DNA from: Belliella kenyensis
GTDB lineage: Bacteria; Bacteroidota; Bacteroidia; Cytophagales; Cyclobacteriaceae
Assembly: GCF_022549675.1 (NCBI RefSeq)
Contig: NZ_JAKZGR010000018.1
Coordinates: forward strand, 1 to 64,000
Length of the DNA stretch: 64,000 nucleotides
Direction of reading: 5' to 3'
Part shown: positions 50,809 to 60,110 of the stretch, one piece after another
Numbering within the stretch: position 1 is the first letter of the stretch
How the letters are laid out: every line of letters begins with the position of its first letter
Made by a program: the position numbers and the translations under genes
Notes under the pieces: generated by a model
What the model saw: only the letters and a program-made list of their open reading frames with translations
The model's database searches: none
What the model was told of the DNA's origin: nothing

Positions 50809-53220
50809 TTATTTCCTAATCATTGCACCGACCTCATTCTCAAATGTCTGAATCAGTCGATTCATTGTTTTATCGATTACTTTATCTGTAAGTGTTTGCT
50901 CTGTGTCTTGAAGGTAAAAACTAAGCGCATAAGCCTTTTTGCTAGATTCGATTTTATCTCCTTGATACACATCAAATACCCCAATCCGTTGCAACAATTT
51001 GCCACCGGCTTTCAATGCCACAGTTTTCACCTGATCGAAAGTAATCGTTTTGTCAATCACCAAAGACAAATCTCTCCTGACTTCAGGAAACTTAGAAATC
51101 TCTTGATACTTCTTCAAACCCTTTGATTTCTTACAAATCAAATCCCAATTTAGCTCTGCAAATAACACTTCTTGCTTAACCTCCGCAAGCTTAGCAGATG
51201 AAGCACTAAGCATCCCTACACTACCCAGTTCCTTGGTCCCGATCATCAACTGCAAAGCATAGTCATATGGAGATTCATGCACAATAGACACATTCACATT
51301 GTCTATCCCCATTTTTTCCAAAATCAAATCTACAACGGTGTAAAGATCTGGAAATTGTACAGGTTTTGAAGGCGCTAGCCAACTCTCCGCCACCTTGTCT
51401 CCTGTCAAAAACAAAGACAACCTTTTCTCTTCCCTATACCCTTGAGCCTCTTTGAAGTAGACAGATCCAAATTCGAAAAGCTTCAAATCTTTTTGCCTAC
51501 GATTGATGTTATGAGCCAAAACCTCAAGTCCTGTGAATAACAGGCTTTGACGCATCACACCCAAATCTTCACTCAATTTGTTTAAAATCACTACATTATC
51601 AGACTCTTGCAAATGTGTCGACTTCTCAACATATGCTGGCTTGGTCAATGAATTGGTAATGATCTCAAAATAGCCAAGTCCAGTAAGCAGCTCGCTTAAT
51701 CTATATTGAAGCTTGTTCAGGTCTTTGGACGGATGCTCAGCAAGATAATCTGCATCAAGGTTTTCAGACAATGATACCCGGTCAAAACCATAGATCCTCA
51801 AGATCTCTTCTATCACATCAGCTTCTCTCGTCACATCCACTCTGTAAGGCTTTACCATAGCTGTAAATCCCTCAGCTGACTCATTGCTCAACTGAATATC
51901 CAAGCCTTCCAAAATTGATTTAACTTCCTCTGGAGCTATATGCTTACCTATCAGCCTGTCTATGTGCTTGTAGCTCACTTCGATTTGGAAATCCTCGACA
52001 GGGTTTGGATAGATATCTATTACTTCCGAAGCGAATTCTCCTCCAGCAATCTCTTTTATCAAATTTGCCGCACGCTGTAGTGCATAGATGGGCATATTGG
52101 GATCTGTACCTCTTTCAAATCTAAAAGAAGCATCAGTCTTCAAGCCATGAAACTGACTTCCCTTTCTAATCACATCAGGTGAAAAGTATGCCGATTCCAA
52201 GAATATGGAAGTGGTCTCTTCTGACACCCCAGAACCTTTTCCACCAAACACACCAGCTATACACAACCCTCCATTCTGATCACAAATCATCAACTCTTCA
52301 CCAGAAAGCGTCCTTTCTTTCTCATCAAGGGTAGTGAATTTTGTCCCTTTTGGAAGCTTTTTCACTGTAATCTTACCACCTTCAATTTTTGCTGCATCAA
52401 ATGCATGCAATGGCTGTCCGAGGTCATGAAGGATAAAGTTGGTAATGTCTACCACATTGTTAATTGGCTCCAAATCTAAAGCCTTGAGGTAATTTTGCAG
52501 CCATTCTGGTGAAGGGGCTACTTGAACGCCCTCTATGGTGATCCCTGCATATCTTGGACAGTCATTTGTATTTTCTACCTCTACTGCGATACCAGTCTTC
52601 CCCTTTGGTGCATCAAAATGTTCAATCGAAGGCAATTGAATATCTTTTCCCAAAAGTGCCTTTAAGTCTCGTGCTACTCCCAAGTGTGAAGCTGCATCGG
52701 CCCGATTGGGTGTAAGCCCAATTTCCAACACTTCGGTAGATTCAATATTGAAGTAAGATGCTGCAGGTGCACCGTTAGCTAAATCAGTGTCCAAAACCAT
52801 GATCCCAGCGTGACTTTCTCCAATGCCAATTTCATCTTCCGCACAAATCATTCCTTGAGAAACCTCTCCCCTGATTTTTGCTTTTTTGATTTGAAAAGGC
52901 TCACCTGATAAAGGATATAACATCGCTCCTTCAGTAGCTACAATTACTTTTTGACCAGCTGCTACATTTGGTGCTCCACATACGATAGGAACTACCGCTG
53001 TACCAATATCTACGGTAGTGATGCTTAACTTATCTGCATTGGGATGTCTTTCGCATGTCAATACTTCGCCAATTACTACACCTTCCAATCCACCTTTTAT
53101 CGACTCGAAGGTCTCGATACCTTCTACTTCCAAGCCTGACCCAGTCAATAGCGCTGCGATCTCTTCAGCAGTCTGATCTAGTTCAATAAAATGCTTGAGT
53201 CTATTTATAGAAATCTTCAT
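50809..53220 (-). CDS. pheT: Phenylalanine--tRNA ligase beta subunit
   Basis: 803 residues, standard length. Domains in order: B1 (about 1-40), tRNA-binding EMAP domain (about 42-150; GLEGVVIGEVLTCERHPNADKL), B3/B4 editing region (about 215-400; DITNFILHDLGQPLHAFDA), B5 (about 405-475), the catalytic-like B6-B7 core (EEILRIYGFDRV, EITNSLTKPAYV) and the C-terminal anticodon-binding B8 domain (KYQEISKFPEVRRDLSLVID). It pairs with PheS, encoded elsewhere. First gene of the operon leading to zapA and rny. Confidence 0.96.
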   Translation of the reverse strand: MKISINRLKHFIELDQTAEEIAALLTGSGLEVEGIETFESIKGGLEGVVIGEVLTCERHPNADKLSITTVDIGTAVVPIVCGAPNVAAGQKVIVATEGAMLYPLSGEPFQIKKAKIRGEVSQGMICAEDEIGIGESHAGIMVLDTDLANGAPAASYFNIESTEVLEIGLTPNRADAASHLGVARDLKALLGKDIQLPSIEHFDAPKGKTGIAVEVENTNDCPRYAGITIEGVQVAPSPEWLQNYLKALDLEPINNVVDITNFILHDLGQPLHAFDAAKIEGGKITVKKLPKGTKFTTLDEKERTLSGEELMICDQNGGLCIAGVFGGKGSGVSEETTSIFLESAYFSPDVIRKGSQFHGLKTDASFRFERGTDPNMPIYALQRAANLIKEIAGGEFASEVIDIYPNPVEDFQIEVSYKHIDRLIGKHIAPEEVKSILEGLDIQLSNESAEGFTAMVKPYRVDVTREADVIEEILRIYGFDRVSLSENLDADYLAEHPSKDLNKLQYRLSELLTGLGYFEIITNSLTKPAYVEKSTHLQESDNVVILNKLSEDLGVMRQSLLFTGLEVLAHNINRRQKDLKLFEFGSVYFKEAQGYREEKRLSLFLTGDKVAESWLAPSKPVQFPDLYTVVDLILEKMGIDNVNVSIVHESPYDYALQLMIGTKELGSVGMLSASSAKLAEVKQEVLFAELNWDLICKKSKGLKKYQEISKFPEVRRDLSLVIDKTITFDQVKTVALKAGGKLLQRIGVFDVYQGDKIESSKKAYALSFYLQDTEQTLTDKVIDKTMNRLIQTFENEVGAMIRK

Positions 53221-53360
53221 GAATTTGCTATTATTTCAGAATAAAGGACAAATTTAAGAGAAATGCATTAGGCATAAGGCTAAATCAACCTATTTTTTTG
53301 GTCATTTTAGTCCAAGGAGAAGCTGTCTCAAAAATTATTGATATCCAATTTCACTATTTC

Positions 53361-53978
53361 CTATTTCACGTAGTCTTTCTCCCCAACTTTAATAGCTAAA
53401 TCCATGATGTTCTCTTTCGGTGGTAAAGGACAAGCAAAATCTGGATTATAAGCACAATAAGGATTGTATGCCAGGTTGAAATCTATCAAAATACTGTTCT
53501 TCCCATCTTGCCTAAGGTTCAAGTAACGACCTCCACCATAAGTCTCTACGCCGCTTGTTTCATCAGCAAAAGCAAGAAAAAAATTCCGCATATCGGACTC
53601 ATTTTTGGATTGTAGTAACAACAACTTCACTGACTTCCCTTGCAAATCAAATACGGCATAGCTGTGTTTGATATACTTTTCTATCGAACCATCTGTCATA
53701 GGGATTTCAATCATTTTTCTGTCCTCCACAGGTTCTAACTTGGCTCTAACTCTATAAGCTGCATCTATTGGATAGAATGTCAATGTATTCAACACCTTTT
53801 TCTGCTCTTCATCAAGGGGAGATTCTGGACTGTACCTCAGAAATTTAAACTGCTTGTCCCTTTCTCTTTCTATACTTTCAAAATACACCTCTTGATCATC
53901 AGCACTGGTCAACATGTAAGCTATAGAAGCAATCACCCCAATAGCAATAAATAGCAAAACAATATTTCTTTTATTCAT
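53361..53978 (-). CDS. DUF1684 domain-containing protein
   Basis: 205 residues with one N-terminal membrane helix (about 5-22). The rest carries the DUF1684 hallmarks: FLRYSPESPLDEEQKKVLNTLTFYPIDAAYRVRAKLEP, TDGSIEKYIKHSYAVFDLQG, ETYGGGRYLNLR and the C-terminal LIDFNLAYNPYCAYNPDFACPLPPKENIMDLAIKVGEK with a Tyr/Cys cluster. Function unknown in the family. Immediately downstream of radC (three bases), so cotranscribed. Confidence 0.85.
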   Translation of the reverse strand: MNKRNIVLLFIAIGVIASIAYMLTSADDQEVYFESIERERDKQFKFLRYSPESPLDEEQKKVLNTLTFYPIDAAYRVRAKLEPVEDRKMIEIPMTDGSIEKYIKHSYAVFDLQGKSVKLLLLQSKNESDMRNFFLAFADETSGVETYGGGRYLNLRQDGKNSILIDFNLAYNPYCAYNPDFACPLPPKENIMDLAIKVGEKDYVK

Positions 53979-53981
53979 CTT

Positions 53982-54677
53982 TTAAATCTTTCCTTCATCT
54001 GCGAAGCTAAAATAACCACTATCTGTGAAAATCAAATGATCTAAAACACTTACCTCCAAATTTTGACCTATCAGCTTTAGCCTATCGGTCAAAGCTATGT
54101 CCTGACGCGAAGGGCTTAAGCTACCCGAAGGGTGATTGTGCACCAAGATCATGGAGCTCGCCATCAGCTCCAAGGCATACTTGAAGATCATCTTTGGGTC
54201 AGCAATTGTGGCATTTGATCCTCCTTTGGATATCAACTGCTTTTTGATCACATAGTTGTTTCTATTGAGATAAATCACCCAAAAATTTTCAACTATCTCA
54301 TCTTGTAAATAAGGGGTCATGATTTGATAAGCATCAACGGAAGAGGTGATACGATCCTTTTTTGTAGGCTCTTGCAGCTTTCTTCGTCGGCCTAGCTCAA
54401 GTGCACTCACTATCGCAATTGCCTTCGCTTCACCAATCCCCTTGAACTGCTGCAGATCTTTCACAGAAAGTCTAGCCAACTCTCCGAGATTATTATTAAC
54501 CTTACTCAGAATGAAACGGGATAAATCTACAGCACTTATTGATTTGGTCCCAGAACCGATCAAAATGGCGATCAACTCAGCATCCGACAGTGCAGATTTT
54601 CCTTTCAACAATAACTTCTCCCTAGGCCTATCTTCCTCGGAGAGCATCGAAATCTTGATAGATTGATATGTATCCAT
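53982..54677 (-). CDS. radC: RadC family JAB-domain protein
   Basis: 231 residues from ATG 54677 (MDTYQSIKISMLSEEDRPREK); an ATG at 54713 would add twelve residues of no similarity. N-terminal helix-hairpin-helix region with LSDAELIAILIGSG and QFKGIGEAKAIAIVSALELGRR, and a JAB/MPN metal site VHNHPSGSLSPSRQD with the H-x-H-x(7)-S-x2-D pattern. Despite the historical radiation-sensitivity name, the family's role in repair is unproven. Cotranscribed with the DUF1684 gene. Confidence 0.9.
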   Translation of the reverse strand: MDTYQSIKISMLSEEDRPREKLLLKGKSALSDAELIAILIGSGTKSISAVDLSRFILSKVNNNLGELARLSVKDLQQFKGIGEAKAIAIVSALELGRRRKLQEPTKKDRITSSVDAYQIMTPYLQDEIVENFWVIYLNRNNYVIKKQLISKGGSNATIADPKMIFKYALELMASSMILVHNHPSGSLSPSRQDIALTDRLKLIGQNLEVSVLDHLIFTDSGYFSFADEGKI

Positions 54678-54732
54678 AAAAATTTTATTAAGGTTAAAAA
54701 TTACATCTAACAAGTTAGAAAAAAAATGGACA

Positions 54733-54772
54733 CAAAAAAAAGTCCTAACCTTACAGATTAGGACTCAATCAT
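54733..54772 (-). terminator. Terminator of rpsT
   Basis: AGTCCTAA/TTAGGACT stem, with a long T run on the minus strand, 17 bases beyond the rpsT stop. Confidence 0.85.
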
Positions 54773-54788
54773 ATTTTCCAGGTTATAA

Positions 54789-55043
54789 TTAACCTAAAGA
54801 ATTAACCAATTTGGTCAATTTTGATTTCTTATTTGAAGCGTTGTTCTTGTGAATGATATTCTTCTTAGCCAATTTATCAATCATAGAAGTAACTTTCTTC
54901 AACAATTCTTGAGCTTCAACTTTGTCAGTAGTAAGTCTCAATCTTTTGATAAAAGTCCTTGTAGTCTTGGCCTGATATCTGTTTCTCAAACGTTTGGCTT
55001 CGTTTGCACGAATTCTTTTAAGTGCCGATTTGTGATTTGCCAT
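54789..55043 (-). CDS. rpsT: 30S ribosomal protein S20
   Basis: 84 residues, basic and helical: MANHKSALKRIRANEAKRLRNRYQ, then TKTFIKRLR and IHKNNASNKKSKLTKLVNSLG, the usual S20 ends. It binds the 5' domain of 16S rRNA. Its own transcript is bounded by a promoter at 55095-55124 and a terminator at 54733-54772. A second promoter at 55199-55227 would give a leader of about 150 bases. Confidence 0.95.
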   Translation of the reverse strand: MANHKSALKRIRANEAKRLRNRYQAKTTRTFIKRLRLTTDKVEAQELLKKVTSMIDKLAKKNIIHKNNASNKKSKLTKLVNSLG

Positions 55044-55094
55044 ATCTTTATTTGCTTAATTTCTTTTACAATCCCATTATTCCTAAACGGAGTG

Positions 55095-55124
55095 CAAAGT
55101 TAATAGATTAATTTTTAAACACAA
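55095..55124 (-). promoter_or_regulatory. rpsT promoter
   Basis: Minus-strand TTG at 55124-55122, 19-base spacer, TAACTTTG at 55102-55095. Confidence 0.65.
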
Positions 55125-55198
55125 AAGGATTTCTCGACTAAACCTAGTAAAGTTGATAAATCAGCATGAGTTTTTTTTACTTTTCCGCCTTAGTGCTG

Positions 55199-55227
55199 CA
55201 AAGGTAACATATAATTTCAGTATCCAA
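55199..55227 (-). promoter_or_regulatory. Second minus-strand promoter upstream of rpsT
   Basis: TTG at 55227-55225, 18-base spacer, TACCTTTG at 55206-55199. It would start transcription near 55193. Confidence 0.5.
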
Positions 55228-55458
55228 ATCGATTTGCTATAAATACTAGCGTGGGAGTCAGTAGTTTTATGCTAAATTATTTTTGAAAGGCACAGAAATC
55301 AATTCTGAGGAAAGTCTCAAACATCAAAAAGATTTTGTTTGTCTTCGTGATTGGATCTCCTTTGGATATCCAAGTTATTTTGATAGGGTTAAAAATCTTC
55401 CTACTTGATTTTTCCACACCTATTTTTTAAATTGATTGTGTATTAACTCTCTTTGATC

Positions 55459-56478
55459 ATGAGACACTTTTTGTTGATTTTGTTTTTCCTACTGGTTGGC
55501 AACATGGCTGTGGCAGCTTGGGGATTTTTTGCTCACAAAAAAATCAACAGGCATGCTGTATTTTCACTTCCACCAGAAATGATAGGCTTTTTTAAGTCAA
55601 ATATCCAATTCATCACTGAAAACGCTGTCAATCCAGACAGACGACGCTACGCCGTATTTGGTGAAGCCGAAAAACATTATTTGGATGCTGATATCTATGG
55701 GGATAGTGCTGTATACACTCTCCCTAGGTATTGGCAACAAGCTGTAGAAAAATTCGGCGAGGAAGAACTTCGTAAGCATGGTATAGGCCCTTGGAATGCA
55801 TACAATACCAAAAACCAACTTACGGAAGCATTTAAAAGGAAAGACAAAAAGGCGATTCTAAGACTTGCAGCTGATCTAGGCCATTATATAGGTGACATCA
55901 ATGTGCCATTGCACACCACCAAAAACTATAATGGCCAATTGACAAATCAATATGGAATTCATGCATTTTGGGAAAGTAGAATTCCAGAACTTTTGTCAGA
56001 AGATTACGACTTGCTAGTCGGGCAAGCTGAATACATCTCGAACACACAGCTTGCTGCTTGGGATGCGATCATCTTTGCACATTTGGCACTTGATTCCGTG
56101 CTTCACTTTGAAAAAATCTTAAGTGACAAATTTCCAGAAGATAGAAAATACAGTTTTGAGGAAAGAGCAGGAATCAACACGAGAGTCTATTCTAAGGAGT
56201 TCACCAAGGCATACCATGACATGCTATCGGGGCAAGTGGAACGTCAGATGAAGCGCTCGATCAAAATGATAGCGGATTTTTGGTATAGTGCATGGATAGA
56301 TGCCGGCCAGCCCGTCCTCAATGATCTTTTGGACAAACCATTGGAAGATCTTGAAGAAATATATCCCATTCCGAGCTCTCCACTCAATGTGCGAGATCAT
56401 GAAACTATAGCAAACAAAGAATCCCCAGAAGAACTACGCAGATCATTTTTTAGGTCTATGTGGAGGACTGGGGATTAA
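55459..56478 (+). CDS. Secreted zinc-dependent phospholipase C / S1-P1 nuclease-fold protein
   Basis: 339 residues from ATG 55459. Signal peptide (about 1-20, cleavage near VAAWG), after which the mature N-terminus starts with Trp, whose backbone typically binds a zinc in this fold (AAWGFFAHKKINRHAVF). Further ligand-bearing segments: EKHYLDADIYG, LRLAADLGHYIGDINVPLHTTKNYNG and IHAFWESRIPELL. Members hydrolyse phospholipids or nucleic acids outside the cell; the substrate is not determinable. Single gene. Confidence 0.8.
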   Translation: MRHFLLILFFLLVGNMAVAAWGFFAHKKINRHAVFSLPPEMIGFFKSNIQFITENAVNPDRRRYAVFGEAEKHYLDADIYGDSAVYTLPRYWQQAVEKFGEEELRKHGIGPWNAYNTKNQLTEAFKRKDKKAILRLAADLGHYIGDINVPLHTTKNYNGQLTNQYGIHAFWESRIPELLSEDYDLLVGQAEYISNTQLAAWDAIIFAHLALDSVLHFEKILSDKFPEDRKYSFEERAGINTRVYSKEFTKAYHDMLSGQVERQMKRSIKMIADFWYSAWIDAGQPVLNDLLDKPLEDLEEIYPIPSSPLNVRDHETIANKESPEELRRSFFRSMWRTGD

Positions 56479-56508
56479 AACTTAAAACATCAAGAGATTC
56501 ACCTGTGT

Positions 56509-57813
56509 CTATACCCCCAAATACTGCTTAATTGCCTCTGCCAACTTTGTAAAAGTCCTTCGAAAAGTGGCTTCATCATCTTCCAGTAATGTCACTCTAA
56601 AACCTCGTAGTTCTGAACAAAAAGAAGAAATAGGTACCACACAGATTCCGGTAGATGCCAATAAGCAATAGACAAAACGTTTGTCAAGTGGCATACCCTG
56701 CTCTTCTAGCCATGAATCCAAGAGGTTTTTTATACTGACATTTTCTACAGGCAGTAACTGATCGGGCTTTAGGTAGGTCTCTTCAAAAACAATGGTATTG
56801 TAAAACGCCCCTTGTGTAGGATTAAATTTGATACCTGGGATCCCATCAAGCAAGTCGCTTAAGAGTTGACTTCTTTTTCCAATTTTACTATTTTCCTCAA
56901 GCCTGTAAGTTTTGTAAGCAGGATGCGACATGATCTTCGGAATCGAAAGTTGAGGCAAAATGGTCGAACACACCTCTATCATCTTGGCATTTTCTAAGGT
57001 CTGTACTAACTTCCCAAATTCTTTGGAAGCGTCTCTATTATAAAACTCCATCCAACCACATCTGGATCCTGGCCACGGGAACTCCTTAGAAATGCCCTTC
57101 AGGGAAATCGCTGGCAAATCTCCAACAACCTCCGAAAGTGCCACTGCTTTTATCCCATTGTAGGTGATATTCTGATAAATCTCATCTGCTATCAAAAGCA
57201 ACTTGAATTCCCTTGCTATTTCCACAAAGCTTTCAAGCACTTCCTTTGGATATACCATCCCTGTTGGATTATCAGGGTTGATGATCAATATACCCACAAT
57301 ACTAGGATTATACTTTACCTTATTATACAAATCCTCCATATCAGGAAGCCACTGATTGTCTGGGTCTAGCTTGTAAGTTATCGGTGAAGTATTGGCATGT
57401 GCCGCCTCAGCAGAGCTATGTGTACTGTAGGCTGGCGAGGGACCAATGATCCTTGCTGTAGGAATCAAAAACTGATAAAGTTTAGCTATAGCATCACCTA
57501 AACCATTGAAAAATAAAATATCGCTTGCTGTAATCTGAACTCCCTTTTTCTCATTGTTCAAACTAGCTAAAAACTCCCGAGTCTCCAAAACACCCTTAGA
57601 ATCTGCATAACCATAGGAATAATCTTGTTTCACTAATTCAGCGACTATCTCCTTCATCCATACAGGCACATTGTTGTTTTTTTGAATAGGGTCACCGATA
57701 TTTTCCCAAGTGATCCTTTGCCCCAAAGCCTCAACTTGCCTTGCCTTTTTGACAATTCCCCTGATCTCATAATTCAACTCTTCGGCACCTGGCCTAAGCA
57801 ACAAAGTTCTCAT
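56509..57813 (-). CDS. PLP-dependent aminotransferase, class I, AlaA-like
   Basis: 434 residues. N-terminal LNYEIRGIVKKARQVEALGQ and WENIGDPIQKNN resemble the alanine aminotransferase AlaA group. PLP site: IINPDNPTGMVYPKEVL, LLIADEIYQNITYNG, the lysine in ISLKGISKEFPWPGSRCGWMEF, and the C-terminal FRVTLLEDD. Longer than the aminotransferase at 8.5 kb and only distantly similar to it. Glutamate-pyruvate specificity is likely but not proven. Single-gene unit. Confidence 0.8.
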   Translation of the reverse strand: MRTLLLRPGAEELNYEIRGIVKKARQVEALGQRITWENIGDPIQKNNNVPVWMKEIVAELVKQDYSYGYADSKGVLETREFLASLNNEKKGVQITASDILFFNGLGDAIAKLYQFLIPTARIIGPSPAYSTHSSAEAAHANTSPITYKLDPDNQWLPDMEDLYNKVKYNPSIVGILIINPDNPTGMVYPKEVLESFVEIAREFKLLLIADEIYQNITYNGIKAVALSEVVGDLPAISLKGISKEFPWPGSRCGWMEFYNRDASKEFGKLVQTLENAKMIEVCSTILPQLSIPKIMSHPAYKTYRLEENSKIGKRSQLLSDLLDGIPGIKFNPTQGAFYNTIVFEETYLKPDQLLPVENVSIKNLLDSWLEEQGMPLDKRFVYCLLASTGICVVPISSFCSELRGFRVTLLEDDEATFRRTFTKLAEAIKQYLGV

Positions 57814-58075
57814 AATTCAAATTTTAGAAAATCGTCAGCAAAGAAACAAAAAACTATGTGAAGACTAATTAATTTCAAAGAAAGATATTCAAACCTTCAT
57901 AAAAAATGAAATGAGATTCTTCCTAACCACAAACCTAAAAAACAATCTATGGAAACAACTACATGTATCTGGAAACTATAGCATTTCAAATTCTTTTGCA
58001 AGTTTTATAAATTTGAATTCAATACTTTTAGGTGAGGTAATATTAAGTTAATTAAAAACTTAACTTTAGTGAAAC

Positions 58076-58306
58076 ATGTTCAAATTACAGTACATTTCGG
58101 ATAGCAGCGGAAAAACAACTGGAGTATTTATCCCAATATACGAATGGGTTGACTTAAAAAAGCGATTGCAAGATATCGACTTAGAAAGCACCCCACCTCA
58201 TTGGCAACAAAAAGATGTTACCCAACGCCTTGACTTATTCAAAAAAAGCCCTGATACAGCTCTTGACTTTGAAAAAGCTATTTCAGATATTGAAAAAGAA
58301 TTGTAA
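58076..58306 (+). CDS. Putative antitoxin of a ParE/RelE-type pair
   Basis: 76 residues: an N-terminal strand-rich part (FKLQYISDSSGKTTGVFIPIYEWVDLKKRL) and a charged C-terminal helix (LDFEKAISDIEKEL), the layout of small toxin-binding antitoxins. It overlaps the toxin gene by one base (TAATG). It remains intact although the toxin is damaged. An upstream TAACTTTA motif at 58062-58069 may be a weak promoter. Confidence 0.7.
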   Translation: MFKLQYISDSSGKTTGVFIPIYEWVDLKKRLQDIDLESTPPHWQQKDVTQRLDLFKKSPDTALDFEKAISDIEKEL

Positions 58307-58585
58307 TGTATAATGCTATTATTCTCCCGTTGGCCAAAGTGGATATTTCATTGGTTTCAAAATGGTACAACGATAGAGAAAAAGGGCTTGAGTTAAAATT
58401 CATTCATGAGGTAAAAGCCAAAGTTAAGAATATTCAAAAAAACCCTTTAGCTTCTAATATTCGCTACCAAAGCGTTAGAACAGCTGCGTTAAACATTTCC
58501 CCATTTACGATACATTACGTTTTTGACGAAGATAGCAATAGTTTTTCGCATGAGTAGAAATCCAGACCTTTGGAAAGTTCGCTAA
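58306..58585 (+). pseudogene. ParE/RelE-type toxin with a damaged C-terminus
   Basis: The frame from 58306 encodes a ParE-like fold (ILPLAKVDISLVSKWYNDREKGLELKFIHEVK, NPLASNIRYQSVRTAALNISPFTIHYVFDE) but stops at 58557 after D-S-N-S-F-S-H-E. In the +1 frame, 58544-58585 reads F-R-M-S-R-N-P-D-L-W-K-V-R-stop, which is the standard toxin tail (S-R-N-P-x-x-W). The strand that should lie between the two parts is missing, so a deletion of a few codons that also shifted the frame is likely. The toxin is probably inactive. Confidence 0.75.
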
Positions 58586-58609
58586 ACATTTTCTTAATCA
58601 CTAAATTTT

Positions 58610-58639
58610 TTGACCAAGAATTATCCCAATTTATCTTTG
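58610..58639 (+). promoter_or_regulatory. Promoter of the Bcr/CflA transporter gene
   Basis: TTG at 58610-58612, 19-base spacer, TATCTTTG at 58632-58639; predicted leader of about 95 bases. Confidence 0.65.
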
Positions 58640-58739
58640 CAAAAAAGAACTCAAAGTTTGAAATCCCTGTTGATTTTTGATACCCAAAATTTCCTTACTG
58701 AAAAAGCTTTATCAATTTTCAGAATCTCGAAGGAATAAC

Positions 58740-59975
58740 ATGAAAAATAGAGAGAATTTTGTAATCATACTCATACTCGGTGCATTATGTACCATCAGTC
58801 CATTTTCGATTGACATGTACCTCCCAGGATTTCCCGCGATGGCTAAAGACCTTGGAGTTGACATTTCCAAAATTCAACTATCTCTGACAAGTTACCTAGT
58901 TGGAATTGCCATTGGTCAGCTGTTCTATGGCCCGCTTTTGGACAAATATGGGAGAAAGAAACCACTAATCATAGGTATGCTAATCTATATCGTATCTTCG
59001 ATATTTTGTGCATATGCCTCATCTGTGGATAGCTTGATCTTGATGCGCTTCTTACAAGCCGTCGGTGGCTGTGTTGGTATGGTTGCAGCTCAAGCTTTGG
59101 TTAGAGATATCTTCCCTGTCAATAAAACTGCACAAGTACTGGCATTGCTTACTTTGGTGATTGCCGTATCTCCAATGATTGCCCCTACAGTAGGTGGTTA
59201 TATGAGCGCACATTTTCATTGGCATTCAATATTTATCGTACTTGCCGCAATTACAGCAGTAATATTGGTTGCTGCGATATTCCTATTACCCAATGGAGCA
59301 GCACCAGAAAGCAACCTATCACTTAGACCAATGAAGGTTATCTCCAACTACAAATCTGTGCTAGACAATCGCCAGTTCCTAACTTACATGCTTGCAGGAG
59401 GAATTGCTGGAGCAGCGCCATTTGCCTATATCGCAGGTTCAGCCAATGTATTTATGAATATCTATCAGGTATCGGAGCAGACTTATGGTTTAATATTTGG
59501 AGTTTTAGCATTTGCAATGATAGGTTCCACACAACTCAACCATTACTTACTTAGAAAATTTACCAGCAAGCAGATCATTCAATTCTCCCTTTTTTACCAA
59601 ACCATCACTGGGCTCTTACTAGTCGGAGGACTGTGGCTGGATCTGTTCAATGTACATGGATTAGTCTTCACCATGTTTATCTTCCTTACAGCGCATGGTC
59701 TTAATCAGCCTAATGCAGCAGCCCTCTCTTTAGCTCCATTTGCAAAGAGTGCCGGTAGTGCTTCAGCCCTACTGGGCAGCATGAGAATGGCCATGGGGGG
59801 CATTGTCTCTGCAACGGTTAGTTTCATCCACAACGGGACAGCCCTTCCTATGGTGAGCATCATGGCTTTGTGTGCACTAGGAGGCTTAATGACGATCATG
59901 GTAGATAAAAGAATTCCTCATGACAAACGAGCAACTTCAAACTCCTTAGATAAAAAAATAGCCATATCTACTTAA
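58740..59975 (+). CDS. Bcr/CflA family MFS multidrug efflux transporter
   Basis: 411 residues from ATG 58740 (MKNRENFVIILILGALCTISPF); a TTG at 58677 would give 21 extra residues and is rejected. Twelve membrane helices, with the DHA1 motif A LYFGPLLDKYGRKKPLIIG-like segment (FYGPLLDKYGRKKPL) between helices two and three, SIDMYLPGFPAMAKDL at the start, FLQAVGGCVGMVAAQALVRDIF in helix four, and VSPMIAPTVGGYM, the antiporter motif, in helix five. Members expel bicyclomycin, chloramphenicol or other compounds with proton antiport. Single gene with own promoter and terminator. Confidence 0.9.
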   Translation: MKNRENFVIILILGALCTISPFSIDMYLPGFPAMAKDLGVDISKIQLSLTSYLVGIAIGQLFYGPLLDKYGRKKPLIIGMLIYIVSSIFCAYASSVDSLILMRFLQAVGGCVGMVAAQALVRDIFPVNKTAQVLALLTLVIAVSPMIAPTVGGYMSAHFHWHSIFIVLAAITAVILVAAIFLLPNGAAPESNLSLRPMKVISNYKSVLDNRQFLTYMLAGGIAGAAPFAYIAGSANVFMNIYQVSEQTYGLIFGVLAFAMIGSTQLNHYLLRKFTSKQIIQFSLFYQTITGLLLVGGLWLDLFNVHGLVFTMFIFLTAHGLNQPNAAALSLAPFAKSAGSASALLGSMRMAMGGIVSATVSFIHNGTALPMVSIMALCALGGLMTIMVDKRIPHDKRATSNSLDKKIAIST

Positions 59976-60029
59976 GGATAGCTTTGGGTTGTAGTCTTAA
60001 ATCCATCCCACCTTATGAATCAAAATTAA

Positions 60030-60076
60030 AAAAAGAGACACTCAAGCTAATAAATAGCTGCAAGGGTGTCTCTTTT
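60030..60076. terminator. Convergent terminator
   Basis: AAAGAGACAC pairs with GGGTGTCTCTTTT; the interior includes AGCTAATAAATAGCT. It lies between the Bcr/CflA and ettA genes and suits both strands. Confidence 0.8.
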
Positions 60077-60110
60077 ACCATTATTTCAATTTCGAAAAAT
60101 AATCAAACAG

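Larger units (their letters stand above)
55044..55458. other. Intergenic region with two minus-strand promoters
   Basis: Holds the rpsT promoter and a second, upstream TACCTTTG promoter. No gene or other structure recognised in the remaining 230 bases before the plus-strand hydrolase gene. Confidence 0.5.

Noticed and set aside
58677-58739. N-terminal extension of the Bcr/CflA protein from a TTG
   Set aside because: The extra 21 residues are charged and unlike the family; ATG 58740 gives the standard short cytoplasmic start.
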